From an uncultured Porphyromonadaceae bacterium (GTDB taxonomy: Bacteria > Bacteroidota > Bacteroidia > Bacteroidales > Muribaculaceae), in assembly GCA_900548875.1 (NCBI GenBank), contig URMA01000108.1, positions 1 through 8,757 on the forward strand: 8,757 bases of DNA. The letters are read 5' to 3'. The notes beneath the pieces are model-generated. The model worked only from the letters and a program-made list of their open reading frames with translations, had not been told where the DNA came from and searched no databases. The position numbers and the translations under genes are program-made. How positions within the stretch are numbered: the first letter of the stretch is position 1; each line of letters begins with the position of its first letter. Below, piece after piece: positions 1 to 6,941 of this stretch.

Positions 1-65
1 TCGTAATAGCCGCTGCCGTAGCCGGGGTAGTAGCCTCCGTAGCCTGGATAGTAACCGCCGTACAG
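1..65 (-). repeat. Gly/Tyr-rich tandem repeat inside bamA (GGYYPGY units)
   Basis: Reading the minus strand, codons covering 65 down to 3 encode LYGGYYPGYGGYYPGYGSGY plus one more Tyr. The heptad GGYYPGY occurs twice directly in tandem and is followed by a degenerate GSGYY copy. The units differ at synonymous third positions (for example CCA versus CCC for Pro, GGT versus GGA for Gly), so the amino-acid pattern is kept although the DNA has drifted. It follows the strand after the DPWF motif, so it most likely forms an extracellular barrel loop (by analogy with E. coli BamA, about L3; inferred). It may continue past the window edge. Confidence 0.75.
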
Positions 66-1736
66 GTAGGAGTTGTAGTAGTTCTGGTTGTAGAACTGTG
101 AGTTCACACCGGTCTGACGGGAATAGTAGGCCGATACGGAGAGTGAGTTAGGACGTTTGCCGCCAAACCACGGGTCGAGGAATGAAAGGCTGTACGCCTG
201 ATAGTATTTTGCGTTGGTCTGTGCGCTGATGGTGAATGTCTGTCCTTCGCCTTGAGGGATGATACCCTTGTAGGAACTTGGGTTGAACAGGTTCTTGATC
301 GAGAAGTTGGTGAATTTCAACGCCACTTTACCAATGATACCCGTTTGTCCCCAACCGGCTGAGAGTTCCACCTGGTCGCTGTTTTTCGATGTAAGGTTGA
401 AGATAAGGTCAACCGTACCGTTCTCATTGTTCGGTTCAGGGCGGATATCCATATTTTCAGGATCGAAGTGGCCCGTCTGTGCAATTTCACGGGCAGAACG
501 CATCAAGTCTTCTTTCGAGAAGAGTTCACCCGGCTTCACATGAAGTTCACGGCGGATTACCTTTTCGTAAAGTCGGTCGTTACCGTTGATGACAATGCTG
601 TTGATTCTTGCCTGTGGACCTTCCATGATACGCATTTCCAAGGCAATGGAGTCGCCTTCGATTTTCGATTCGATGGGCACAAGCTGGAAGAAGAGGTAGC
701 CGTTGTTCATGTAGAGGTTGGCTACGGCGTCTTCGTCTTCTGTCGTACGCTTGTTGAGCAATGTCTGGTTGTAGACGTCACCCGGCTTGATGCCGAGAAT
801 GTTGTCGAGTGTCGACGACGGATAGACTGTGTTGCCTGCCCACGTGATGTTGGAAATGAAGTATTGTTTGCCTTCTTCCACATCAATGTAGACATCTACG
901 GTCTTTTCGTTGTATTGAGCTACGCTGTCGCTTACGATGCGAGCATCGCGGTAGCCCAGTTCGTTATATTTCTTGATGATGAGGTCCAAGTCGTTTTCGT
1001 AGTCCGATTCCACGAATTTTTTCTGGCGGAAAAGGTTGAGCAACTTTCTTTTTTCGTTGGTTTTCTTCATTACTCGCTGAATCTTGTTGTCGCTCAGCAC
1101 CTTGTTGCCGGTAATATAGATTTTATGAACCTTTACCTTTTCGTTCTTGTTGATGTTGATGTCGACAATCATTTCGTTTTCCTTGCTGATGTCAGGAGTC
1201 AGTCGGATGTCGACTGTTACGTTGCCGAAGCCCTTCTGCTTGAAAAATGCAGTGATGATATCTTTTGCTCTGTTGACGATGTTTTGGGTAATCTGGTTGC
1301 CCGGCATCAGGCTGAGGCGTTGTTCCAGTTCCTCTTTTTCACCCTTTTTGCAACCAGTGTAGTTGATTTTCGAGATACGCGGCTGTTGGCGCAGGTCGAA
1401 CACGAGCCACGCTTTGTTGCCGTAGATTTTTTCAACGCGAATCTGAATTTTCGAGAACAGTCCCTGGCGCCAGAAGCGTTTGGCCGCATTGGTGATGTCA
1501 TCGCCCGGAATTTCCACCACGTCACCGACCGACAAGCCTGAATAGCCGATGACAATGTAGTCTTCATAGTTTTGCAGCCCTTCTACTCTCAAGCCTGCGA
1601 TTTCATATTTTTTCGGCATGCCTGAGAATACGATGGTAGGATTGTAGATTGTATCATTTTGTTCTGCAGCCTTCACATTGTTGCCGAAAACCATGGCAAC
1701 TGCCGCAAAAATGAGCAAAAGTTTATATTTCATCAT
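1..1736 (-). CDS. bamA: BamA, outer-membrane protein assembly factor (partial, C-terminal part of barrel beyond window)
   Basis: BamA (Omp85 family) inserts beta-barrel proteins into the outer membrane. The reading frame is open from the start at 1736 (or the adjacent second ATG at 1733) to the window edge, giving 578 codons; the rest of the barrel is missing. Residues 1-23 look like a signal peptide with likely cleavage after VKA. The next ~430 residues fit five periplasmic POTRA domains (roughly 44-118, 119-196, 199-288, 290-372, 375-449); typical POTRA pieces are 'GLRVEGLQN', 'KIYITGNKVLS' and 'SIVINGNDRLYEKVIRREL'. The membrane barrel starts near residue 455 ('VELSAGWGQTG'), and 'FLDPWFGGKRPNSL' (519-532) is the conserved DPWF strand region. 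The partial protein ends in a Gly/Tyr-rich loop. It lies 20 bp after uppS on the same strand, so co-transcription is likely. Family assignment is firm; POTRA boundaries are estimates. Confidence 0.96.
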   Translation of the reverse strand, partial: MMKYKLLLIFAAVAMVFGNNVKAAEQNDTIYNPTIVFSGMPKKYEIAGLRVEGLQNYEDYIVIGYSGLSVGDVVEIPGDDITNAAKRFWRQGLFSKIQIRVEKIYGNKAWLVFDLRQQPRISKINYTGCKKGEKEELEQRLSLMPGNQITQNIVNRAKDIITAFFKQKGFGNVTVDIRLTPDISKENEMIVDININKNEKVKVHKIYITGNKVLSDNKIQRVMKKTNEKRKLLNLFRQKKFVESDYENDLDLIIKKYNELGYRDARIVSDSVAQYNEKTVDVYIDVEEGKQYFISNITWAGNTVYPSSTLDNILGIKPGDVYNQTLLNKRTTEDEDAVANLYMNNGYLFFQLVPIESKIEGDSIALEMRIMEGPQARINSIVINGNDRLYEKVIRRELHVKPGELFSKEDLMRSAREIAQTGHFDPENMDIRPEPNNENGTVDLIFNLTSKNSDQVELSAGWGQTGIIGKVALKFTNFSIKNLFNPSSYKGIIPQGEGQTFTISAQTNAKYYQAYSLSFLDPWFGGKRPNSLSVSAYYSRQTGVNSQFYNQNYYNSYLYGGYYPGYGGYYPGYGSGYY

Positions 1737-1756
1737 ATTTGTGCAAAGTAATATCT

Positions 1757-2515
1757 TCAATTATTTTCTTGGACCTGTTCACTTGTTTTACCAAACCGGC
1801 GTTCTCTCGACTGATACTTGATAATGGCATCGCAAAAATCCTCTTTCGAAAAATCGGGCCAGAACTTGTCGGTAAAGTAGAGTTCGGCATAGGCGATTTG
1901 CCAGAGCAGATAGTTGCTGATACGGTAGTCGCCCCCGGTGCGGATCAGCAGGTCGGGGTCGGGTATGCCGGCCGTAGTCAGGTAATTTCCTATCGTTTCT
2001 TCATCAATGCTGTCCAACTGCATTTTCCCGTCGGCCACTTCGGCAGCGATTTTCTTCACGGCATTGGTGATTTCCCAGCGTGAAGAGTAGCTGATGGCAA
2101 GAATCATGTTCATTCCCGTGGAAGTTTCCGTGGCTTTCACGCACCCTTCCAGCTTTTCGCGTGCATATTCAGGCACCCGCGAAAGGTCGCCAATGATTTT
2201 CAGTCGGACATTGTTTTTTATCAGGTCGGGTGTCTCTTTTTCGATGGCTACGGCAATGAGGTGCATGAGCGCATCGACTTCCTCCGTCGGGCGGTTCCAG
2301 TTTTCCGTCGAGAAGGTGTAGAGAGTCAGACTTCCGATACCCAGGTCGGAAGCTATCTCGGTTATGTTTCTGACTGCGTTCACGCCCTCGATGTGTCCGT
2401 AAGAGCGGTCCAGGTTCCGTTGCTTGGCCCATCGTCCGTTGCCGTCCATGATTACGGCTACGTGTTTGGGAAGACGGTTGCAGTCAACTTGTTTAATTTT
2501 TTCTTCTAATGACAT
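1757..2515 (-). CDS. uppS: UppS, isoprenyl transferase (undecaprenyl diphosphate synthase)
   Basis: This cis-prenyltransferase condenses farnesyl diphosphate with isopentenyl diphosphate to make undecaprenyl diphosphate, the lipid carrier for peptidoglycan and surface glycans. From the start at 2515 the protein is 252 aa, close to the ~250 aa usual for the family. Visible family motifs: HVAVIMDGNGRWAK (18-31, with D24 matching the catalytic Asp), LTLYTFSTENWNRP (63-76), and the C-terminal signature IRTGGDYRISNYLLWQIAYAE (split here as 191-200 and 201-211), then FWPDF and RERRFG. The frame stays open to two earlier ATGs, at 2536 and 2563. I chose 2515 because it leaves the normal ~20-residue lead before the HVAVIMDGN motif and lies 10 bp after the DUF6089 stop; the earlier ATGs would overlap that gene. 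No convincing Shine-Dalgarno is present, as is usual in Bacteroidetes. Confidence 0.95.
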   Translation of the reverse strand: MSLEEKIKQVDCNRLPKHVAVIMDGNGRWAKQRNLDRSYGHIEGVNAVRNITEIASDLGIGSLTLYTFSTENWNRPTEEVDALMHLIAVAIEKETPDLIKNNVRLKIIGDLSRVPEYAREKLEGCVKATETSTGMNMILAISYSSRWEITNAVKKIAAEVADGKMQLDSIDEETIGNYLTTAGIPDPDLLIRTGGDYRISNYLLWQIAYAELYFTDKFWPDFSKEDFCDAIIKYQSRERRFGKTSEQVQENN

Positions 2516-2525
2516 TTTCAAACAA

Positions 2526-3212
2526 TTATTCGACATAGTGGCATATCTTGCAGATTTCGCCAAATTCGTAGGAAATCGAAACCATCAGTGTAGGACACCA
2601 GTCGGTATTTTTCATAAAAGAGCTTTTCACGTTGTACAAGTCCGACAATCCGTCAATTTTGTCGCCGAGCATCATTCTTGCACGCATTTCCAGCCCGAGG
2701 TTCCAACGGTTCGACAATTTGAATTTCGCTCCCGCACTGATGGGGATGTTCAATGCAAATGCCGAACAACTGGAATAGGATGCACCCAAACCTAACGAGA
2801 GGTAGGGCACGAGACGTTTCAAATTTCTGTAGTCCGTGTTCATTCCATAGTTCATGAAATTGAATTCGAACGCAACTGCCGCATCGTAGTACTGTGCGCT
2901 GAACGCATATTGCGCATTGTCGGGATACACGTTCTTGAAATCGGCCGAATTGCCGCTGATGCTTGCCGTGGCAAGCGACGTTTTCAGGGCAAACCGCTTG
3001 TTGATGAGATAGCGGAACAGCAGTTCTCCCGAGAATCCCGGATTTTTCAGTACGTTGCTTTGATTGACATCGCCGAGGTATCCGCTGATACCCACGCCGC
3101 CGCCCGCTTCGAAGCGGTAGTCCTGTGCCGTAGCCGGCAGTAGGGTCGCCAGTACAGTCACAATAATTGCCCAAATGCGTTTTCTTCCGTATGTTCTGAC
3201 TGCATTTTTCAT
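2526..3212 (-). CDS. DUF6089-family outer-membrane beta-barrel protein
   Basis: A 228-aa protein of unknown function. Residues 1-30 form a signal peptide: a Lys/Arg-rich start, a hydrophobic stretch from about 13 to 25, and an ATAQ cleavage site before DYRFE. The mature part has alternating Gly/aromatic strands typical of a small OmpA-like or OmpW-like beta-barrel, with 'GISGYLGDVNQ' (41-51) near the N terminus. The YLGD-N element is characteristic of the Bacteroidetes DUF6089 family. Later strands include 'VPYLSLGLGASY' (135-146) and 'NLGLEMRARMMLGDKIDGL' (171-189), and the last strand is 'MVSISYEFG' (210-218). The C-terminal tail contains CKIC followed by His, a possible metal or redox pair. 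Its location directly ahead of uppS and bamA suggests an envelope role (inference). The DUF6089 name comes from recalled family features, not a search. Confidence 0.85.
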   Translation of the reverse strand: MKNAVRTYGRKRIWAIIVTVLATLLPATAQDYRFEAGGGVGISGYLGDVNQSNVLKNPGFSGELLFRYLINKRFALKTSLATASISGNSADFKNVYPDNAQYAFSAQYYDAAVAFEFNFMNYGMNTDYRNLKRLVPYLSLGLGASYSSCSAFALNIPISAGAKFKLSNRWNLGLEMRARMMLGDKIDGLSDLYNVKSSFMKNTDWCPTLMVSISYEFGEICKICHYVE

Positions 3213-3270
3213 TTTCGCTCAGTTTACTAATTAAAACGGCAAAAGGCAATTTAAAGTATATTGTTTCCTA

Positions 3271-4791
3271 TTATATGATAGGTTTAAAGGTCAGTCGGTT
3301 GATGGTGCCTTTCCAAATGTTGTTCATCGTTGCGCCGTTTGCACTGACTCCGCCAAACATGTAGATGTAAGGGCATTCCCAACTTTCAATTGCCTGGGCG
3401 GCGCGTGTGGCGGTGCCGCTGCTGATGGTCCACCATGCCGGCAGGCGGCGTGACGGGATGCTTGTCCATGCAGAACTGCTGCGGGTCACTGTGTAGGTGG
3501 AGTTGTAGATGAACGCCTGGCTCTTGTAGAAGGCGAACATATAGTCGGGCAATTGGAGAAGGTCGTCGCCTTCGCTCCAGGTCACACCGTTGTCATACGA
3601 AACATAGACGGTTTTCGTTGCCTTGTTTTCGCTGTCGAGTCCGCCGATGGCAAGCCATACATCATGTCTTTCCTTTACCCATGTTTCACCGGTGTATTCC
3701 ACGAATGGAATAAAGGTGGGGTAGGCACGTGCAGGAATCGGCTTCCGGCTGACTTTTCCGAAATTCTTTCCGTCGAATCCCCACAAATCGCCGGTCATTG
3801 AACCGTCCTTGCAGTATCCGCCGAGGAACAGAACTTGAGGCGCTACGCTCCAGTCGTTGGTATAGGTCTGTACGGGCGATGAGCCGCGTACGGGGAAGTC
3901 GTCAGGAAGCAGGACCTTTTCATAAGAGCTTCCCGGCGAATAGATTTCACGATAATAGTTGCCGTTTTCTTCGCTGACACCGAGCAGCAGATTGTTGTAG
4001 CCTCCGATGATGGAATACAGTTTGCGGTTGGTCGAGGTCCATGTCTTGGCTTCGTCGGTAGAAGTGTAGAGGGTACCGTCGTCGGCAAGAATATACAGGG
4101 CATTGTCCGTAGCGTTGAAACTGTCGATTTGCGGCTGGAACGGGAAGGATACGACTGTCTTCGTCCAGTTGTTTGTAGCCGGGTCGGTAGTCGTAGCCAG
4201 AGTGTAGCTGCCGGCTTCGTTCATGAGGCAGAACAGCTTTTCGCCCAATTGTACGGTATGTTGGCTGCTAACCTGGGATGTCAGGCTTGGCAGGTCGCGG
4301 CGTGAGAGTAGATTCCAGTAGAGAGAATCGGGTTCCATCTGGTGAACATTGACAAAAATCTGGTATTCTCTCGACGAAACGCCGTCGGCGGCCTTTACTG
4401 TCAGATATACATTGCCTGTGAAGTCGATGCTGTCGTTTTCGTTACTGTTGTAGGTAAATGTGGTGTCGGCCATTGTCGTTGCACCGCTGATTTTGATAGT
4501 TCCTACAGCCGAAGCATCGAAGGTGATGTTGGTCACGAGGCGGTTGATTTTAGTGCCTTTCGGCAAAGAGTCAGGGTTGTAGATAATGCGCTTGTTGACA
4601 TCAATGGCAAAGTAGACGGAATCGAGGTTCGGCAGTACCGAGTCGTTCGACTGGAGCAGGAAGTTGGTGACGAGTGTGTTGGATGCGAGTGTGCCCGTTT
4701 CTTCTTCCGCTTCCTGTGTGGAAGTACACGATACTGACATGATGATTGAAAATGCCGTCAGCAAGGCATATATGGGAATCAGTTTTCTCAT
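3271..4791 (-). CDS. DUF6242-type lipoprotein with Ig-like N-terminal domain and kelch/Asp-box beta-propeller
   Basis: A 506-aa probable lipoprotein, function unknown. Residues 1-22 are a lipoprotein signal ending in the lipobox SVSC, with C22 as the predicted lipidated residue. The acidic stretch after it (EAEEE, 27-31) resembles surface-export signals of Bacteroidetes lipoproteins, so it may face outward (inference). Residues ~38-152 look like an Ig-like or cadherin-like beta domain ending in 'SREYQIFVNVH'. From ~175 to the end, propeller-type repeats appear: Asp-box motifs STDEAKTW (244-251) and SYDNGVTW (398-405), plus kelch-like LFLGGYCKDGSMTGDLW (321-337) and YMFGGVSANGATMNNIW (477-493). 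This combination fits the Bacteroidales DUF6242 family. It is first in the apparent operon with DUF6089, uppS and bamA, 58 bp before DUF6089. No catalytic residues can be identified. Confidence 0.85.
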   Translation of the reverse strand: MRKLIPIYALLTAFSIIMSVSCTSTQEAEEETGTLASNTLVTNFLLQSNDSVLPNLDSVYFAIDVNKRIIYNPDSLPKGTKINRLVTNITFDASAVGTIKISGATTMADTTFTYNSNENDSIDFTGNVYLTVKAADGVSSREYQIFVNVHQMEPDSLYWNLLSRRDLPSLTSQVSSQHTVQLGEKLFCLMNEAGSYTLATTTDPATNNWTKTVVSFPFQPQIDSFNATDNALYILADDGTLYTSTDEAKTWTSTNRKLYSIIGGYNNLLLGVSEENGNYYREIYSPGSSYEKVLLPDDFPVRGSSPVQTYTNDWSVAPQVLFLGGYCKDGSMTGDLWGFDGKNFGKVSRKPIPARAYPTFIPFVEYTGETWVKERHDVWLAIGGLDSENKATKTVYVSYDNGVTWSEGDDLLQLPDYMFAFYKSQAFIYNSTYTVTRSSSAWTSIPSRRLPAWWTISSGTATRAAQAIESWECPYIYMFGGVSANGATMNNIWKGTINRLTFKPII

Positions 4792-4992
4792 TGTTTGTTA
4801 TGTATAGATTTTATAAATTGCAAAGTTAAAACTATTTTATTAAAGCTCCCATAGAATTTATGTTAAACCCTCGCTTTAATTTCATAGCTTTGTAAAAAAT
4901 CCACTTTTTCGGTCGGTAAAATTAATATTTCGCTTACAATTATCATGCATAAATCCGACAAAGAATTGAATTCTATCGTTTTTTAGTCCTTT
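4792..4992. other. 201-bp AT-rich intergenic region between ribD and the DUF6242 gene
   Basis: The region separates the ribD stop from the DUF6242 gene, both on the minus strand. Besides the candidate promoter near 4821-4850, I see a small perfect inverted repeat, agaatt-g-aattct (4962-4974). It is too AT-rich and too tightly spaced to be a good hairpin terminator. No GC-rich stem followed by a T-run and no credible small ORF was found. It is unclear whether ribD transcription ends here or continues into the next gene. Confidence 0.5.
4801..4850 (-). promoter_or_regulatory. Candidate promoter for the DUF6242-DUF6089-uppS-bamA operon
   Basis: On the minus strand, TAACTTTG (4828 down to 4821) matches the Bacteroidetes -7 consensus TAnnTTTG exactly and continues as TAACTTTGCA. 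With the usual 19-bp spacer, the -33 position holds only TGGG, a weak match to TTTG. Transcription would begin near 4814-4818, giving a leader of about 25 nt to the ATG at 4791. The surrounding spacer is very AT-rich. Confidence 0.55.
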
Positions 4993-6036
4993 TTAACGGC
5001 TTTTTATGTGAAATATAGTGTTGCCGTCAATGGATTCCACGCAGTCTGGCAGTGGAACAAAAGGTGCCGGAATGCCTTCTTTCAGCAGAACGGGACTTCG
5101 TTCGATGCGGATTTCGTCCCAAAGTCCGGCTTTCAGGAATTCCGTGAGCAGGCGGCTTCCGCCTTCCACCATCAATGAGTTGATTTTCATCTGGCTGTAG
5201 AGCTTTTCTACGATTTCCGGCAGGGGGGCATCGGGATGTTCGAGTGGAATGACGGTGGCAGTTTCCGGAAAGTTTGCCGCCGGAGCAGCGGTGAATACCA
5301 CCGTGGGCAGGCCGTCGTTCAGTAGCCGGCAGTTGCCGAGATTGCCGTCACGCGACAATATGACCCGCAGCGGATTGTTGCCGTGCCAAAGGCGGACGGT
5401 GAGCGACGGGTTGTCGAGCCGGACGGTTGCGGAGCCCACCATGATGGCGTTGTATTCGCTGCGGAGCTTATGGACAAGGGCCGCCGTCAGCGGTGTGGAG
5501 AACTGCTGCGGCTGTTCGTCGGCCGTGCGGATACGGTCGATGAATCCGTCGGAGCTTTGTGCCCATTTCAGTAGAATGTAGGGGCGTTTTCGGGTATGTG
5601 CCGTCATGAAATGGCGGTTCAGTTCCAGGCATTCCTTTTCGAGCACGCCGGTGACAACTTCCCTTCCCGCTTCGCGGAGCATCCGCAGTCCCCGTCCACT
5701 CACTTCCGGAAACGGATCAAGACTGCCTACGACAATACGCCGTATGCCTTTGTCAATAAGCAGCTTGCTGCATGGGGGCGTTTTGCCGTAATGGGAGCAG
5801 GGTTCCAGCGTGACGTAGATGGTGCTTTCGGGAAGCAGGGCTGCATCGGCAGGCGACACGGAGGCAACGGCATTCACTTCGGCATGCCCTTCGCCGAAAC
5901 GGCGGTGGAAACCTTCGCCGATAATGCGCCCGTTGTGAACGATGACGGCTCCCACCATCGGGTTGGTGTAGACACTGCCGCGTCCGAGTCTTGCCAGCTG
6001 CAGCGCACGTTTCATATATTTTTCGTCAGTAGTCAT
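4993..6036 (-). CDS. ribD: RibD, bifunctional riboflavin biosynthesis deaminase/reductase
   Basis: RibD carries out two consecutive cytosolic steps of riboflavin synthesis: deamination of 2,5-diamino-6-ribosylamino-4(3H)-pyrimidinone 5'-phosphate, then NADPH-dependent reduction of its ribosyl side chain. The 347-aa length is normal for the fused enzyme. The N-terminal deaminase (about 1-148) shows TNPMVGAVIV (24-33) and the zinc site H51-A-E53 with P79-C80...C89 (PCSHYGKTPPC); E53 is the expected proton shuttle. The C-terminal reductase (about 151-347) shows RPYILLKWAQSSDGFID (151-167), MVGSATVRLDNPSLTVR (199-215) and VEGGSRLL (290-297). Both halves look intact. The start at 6036 gives the usual MxxxEKYMKR opening; an ATG at 6015 would trim 7 residues. 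No other riboflavin gene is present. It diverges from prmC across only 32 bp. Confidence 0.97.
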   Translation of the reverse strand: MTTDEKYMKRALQLARLGRGSVYTNPMVGAVIVHNGRIIGEGFHRRFGEGHAEVNAVASVSPADAALLPESTIYVTLEPCSHYGKTPPCSKLLIDKGIRRIVVGSLDPFPEVSGRGLRMLREAGREVVTGVLEKECLELNRHFMTAHTRKRPYILLKWAQSSDGFIDRIRTADEQPQQFSTPLTAALVHKLRSEYNAIMVGSATVRLDNPSLTVRLWHGNNPLRVILSRDGNLGNCRLLNDGLPTVVFTAAPAANFPETATVIPLEHPDAPLPEIVEKLYSQMKINSLMVEGGSRLLTEFLKAGLWDEIRIERSPVLLKEGIPAPFVPLPDCVESIDGNTIFHIKSR

Positions 6037-6068
6037 AGCTTAACGGAAAAAGATGTAATTTTGTAGGT
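6037..6068 (+). promoter_or_regulatory. Divergent ribD/prmC promoter region with a -7 box 5 bp from the prmC ATG
   Basis: The whole space between two divergent starts is 32 bp. On the plus strand TAATTTTG (6056-6063) is an exact TAnnTTTG match ending 5 bp before the prmC ATG at 6069; no good TTTG is seen at -33. Initiation would fall at about 6067-6070, that is at or next to the start codon. For ribD the best minus-strand candidate is the weak TACATCTT (6054 down to 6047), with TTCG 19 bp further upstream. The two candidates overlap, so the promoters could not be occupied independently. The prmC box is moderately supported; the ribD one is speculative. Confidence 0.5.
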
Positions 6069-6935
6069 ATGATAAACGAACAGACATTGAACCAGACCCT
6101 GCTCGACTTTCGGCAGCGGTTGTCCGGCCTTTATCCGAAAGGCGAGGTGGACGGTTTTGTGCGCATTGCCTGCTACAATATCCTCCACTACGAGTCCGTC
6201 GACATTCTGCTCCACAAAGATAGCGTTTTGCCGGATTTTATTGTCGATAAATTTCATAAAGTAGCTGACGAACTGCTAAAAAAGCGTCCGATACAATACA
6301 TTTTTCGGAATGCGTATTTCCACGGACACCGTTTCGAGGTGAACGAAGCTACGCTGATACCCCGTCCGGAAACGGAAGAGCTCGTGGATATGATAGTGGA
6401 TGAAAACCGGGAATCCGACTTGCGCGTGCTCGACGGCGGAACGGGTAGCGGCTGCATTGCCGTGTCGCTGGCACTGGCATTGAAATTTGCCGACGTTACG
6501 GCAATCGACCTGTCGGATGCGGCGCTTGCCGTGGCCGCACGGAATGCCGAGGCCCTGAAGGCGAAGGTGACTTTCCGTCGGCAGGACATGCTTCGCCTTA
6601 CTCCTTGCGGCGAACGCTATGACATCATTGTCAGCAATCCTCCCTATATTGCCGACAGCGAAAAGGCGGATATGGACAAGAACGTGCTTGCCTATGAGCC
6701 GCACATGGCGCTGTTCGTTCCCGATTCCGACCCGTTGCGTTTTTATCGTGCGCTTGCCGTCTACGGCACATGGACGCTCGTACCCGGCGGACGGCTGTAT
6801 TTTGAAATCAACAGCCGTTTTCCGGCAGAAATGACCCGGTTGCTGGAAGGAATGGGATATACCGATGTGGAGATTCGTAAGGACATGCAGCGGATGCCGC
6901 GCTTTGCCGTTGCCAAGTGGAACAAGGAGAACTGA
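6069..6935 (+). CDS. prmC: PrmC, peptide chain release factor N5-glutamine methyltransferase
   Basis: PrmC methylates the glutamine of the GGQ motif in release factors RF1 and RF2, using S-adenosylmethionine, and so supports efficient translation termination. The protein is 288 aa, a normal length. A helical N-terminal release-factor-binding domain (about 1-80) is followed by TLIPRPETEELV (95-106), the SAM-binding loop LDGGTGSGCIA (121-131), the acidic residue region VTAIDLSD (143-150), and the catalytic NPPY motif (N190-Y193) within IIVSNPPYIADSE. The C-terminal part 'YEPHMALFVPDSDPLRFYR' (209-227) is also typical. The usual DLGTGSG reads DGGTGSG here, a mild variation. It leads a tight operon: recX starts 6 bp after its stop. 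The start at 6069 is the only ATG giving the full N-terminal domain. Confidence 0.96.
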   Translation: MINEQTLNQTLLDFRQRLSGLYPKGEVDGFVRIACYNILHYESVDILLHKDSVLPDFIVDKFHKVADELLKKRPIQYIFRNAYFHGHRFEVNEATLIPRPETEELVDMIVDENRESDLRVLDGGTGSGCIAVSLALALKFADVTAIDLSDAALAVAARNAEALKAKVTFRRQDMLRLTPCGERYDIIVSNPPYIADSEKADMDKNVLAYEPHMALFVPDSDPLRFYRALAVYGTWTLVPGGRLYFEINSRFPAEMTRLLEGMGYTDVEIRKDMQRMPRFAVAKWNKEN

Positions 6936-6941
6936 TGAAAT

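Noticed and set aside
468..1541. A 357-codon open frame on the plus strand
   Set aside because: It lies entirely antisense to the well-supported bamA POTRA coding region; its translation is rich in V, F and D runs with no recognisable domain, as expected for a shadow frame.
4962..4974. Perfect inverted repeat agaatt-g-aattct downstream of ribD as a terminator
   Set aside because: A one-base loop cannot form a normal hairpin, the arms are almost all A/T, and no T-run follows at the right place on the minus strand.
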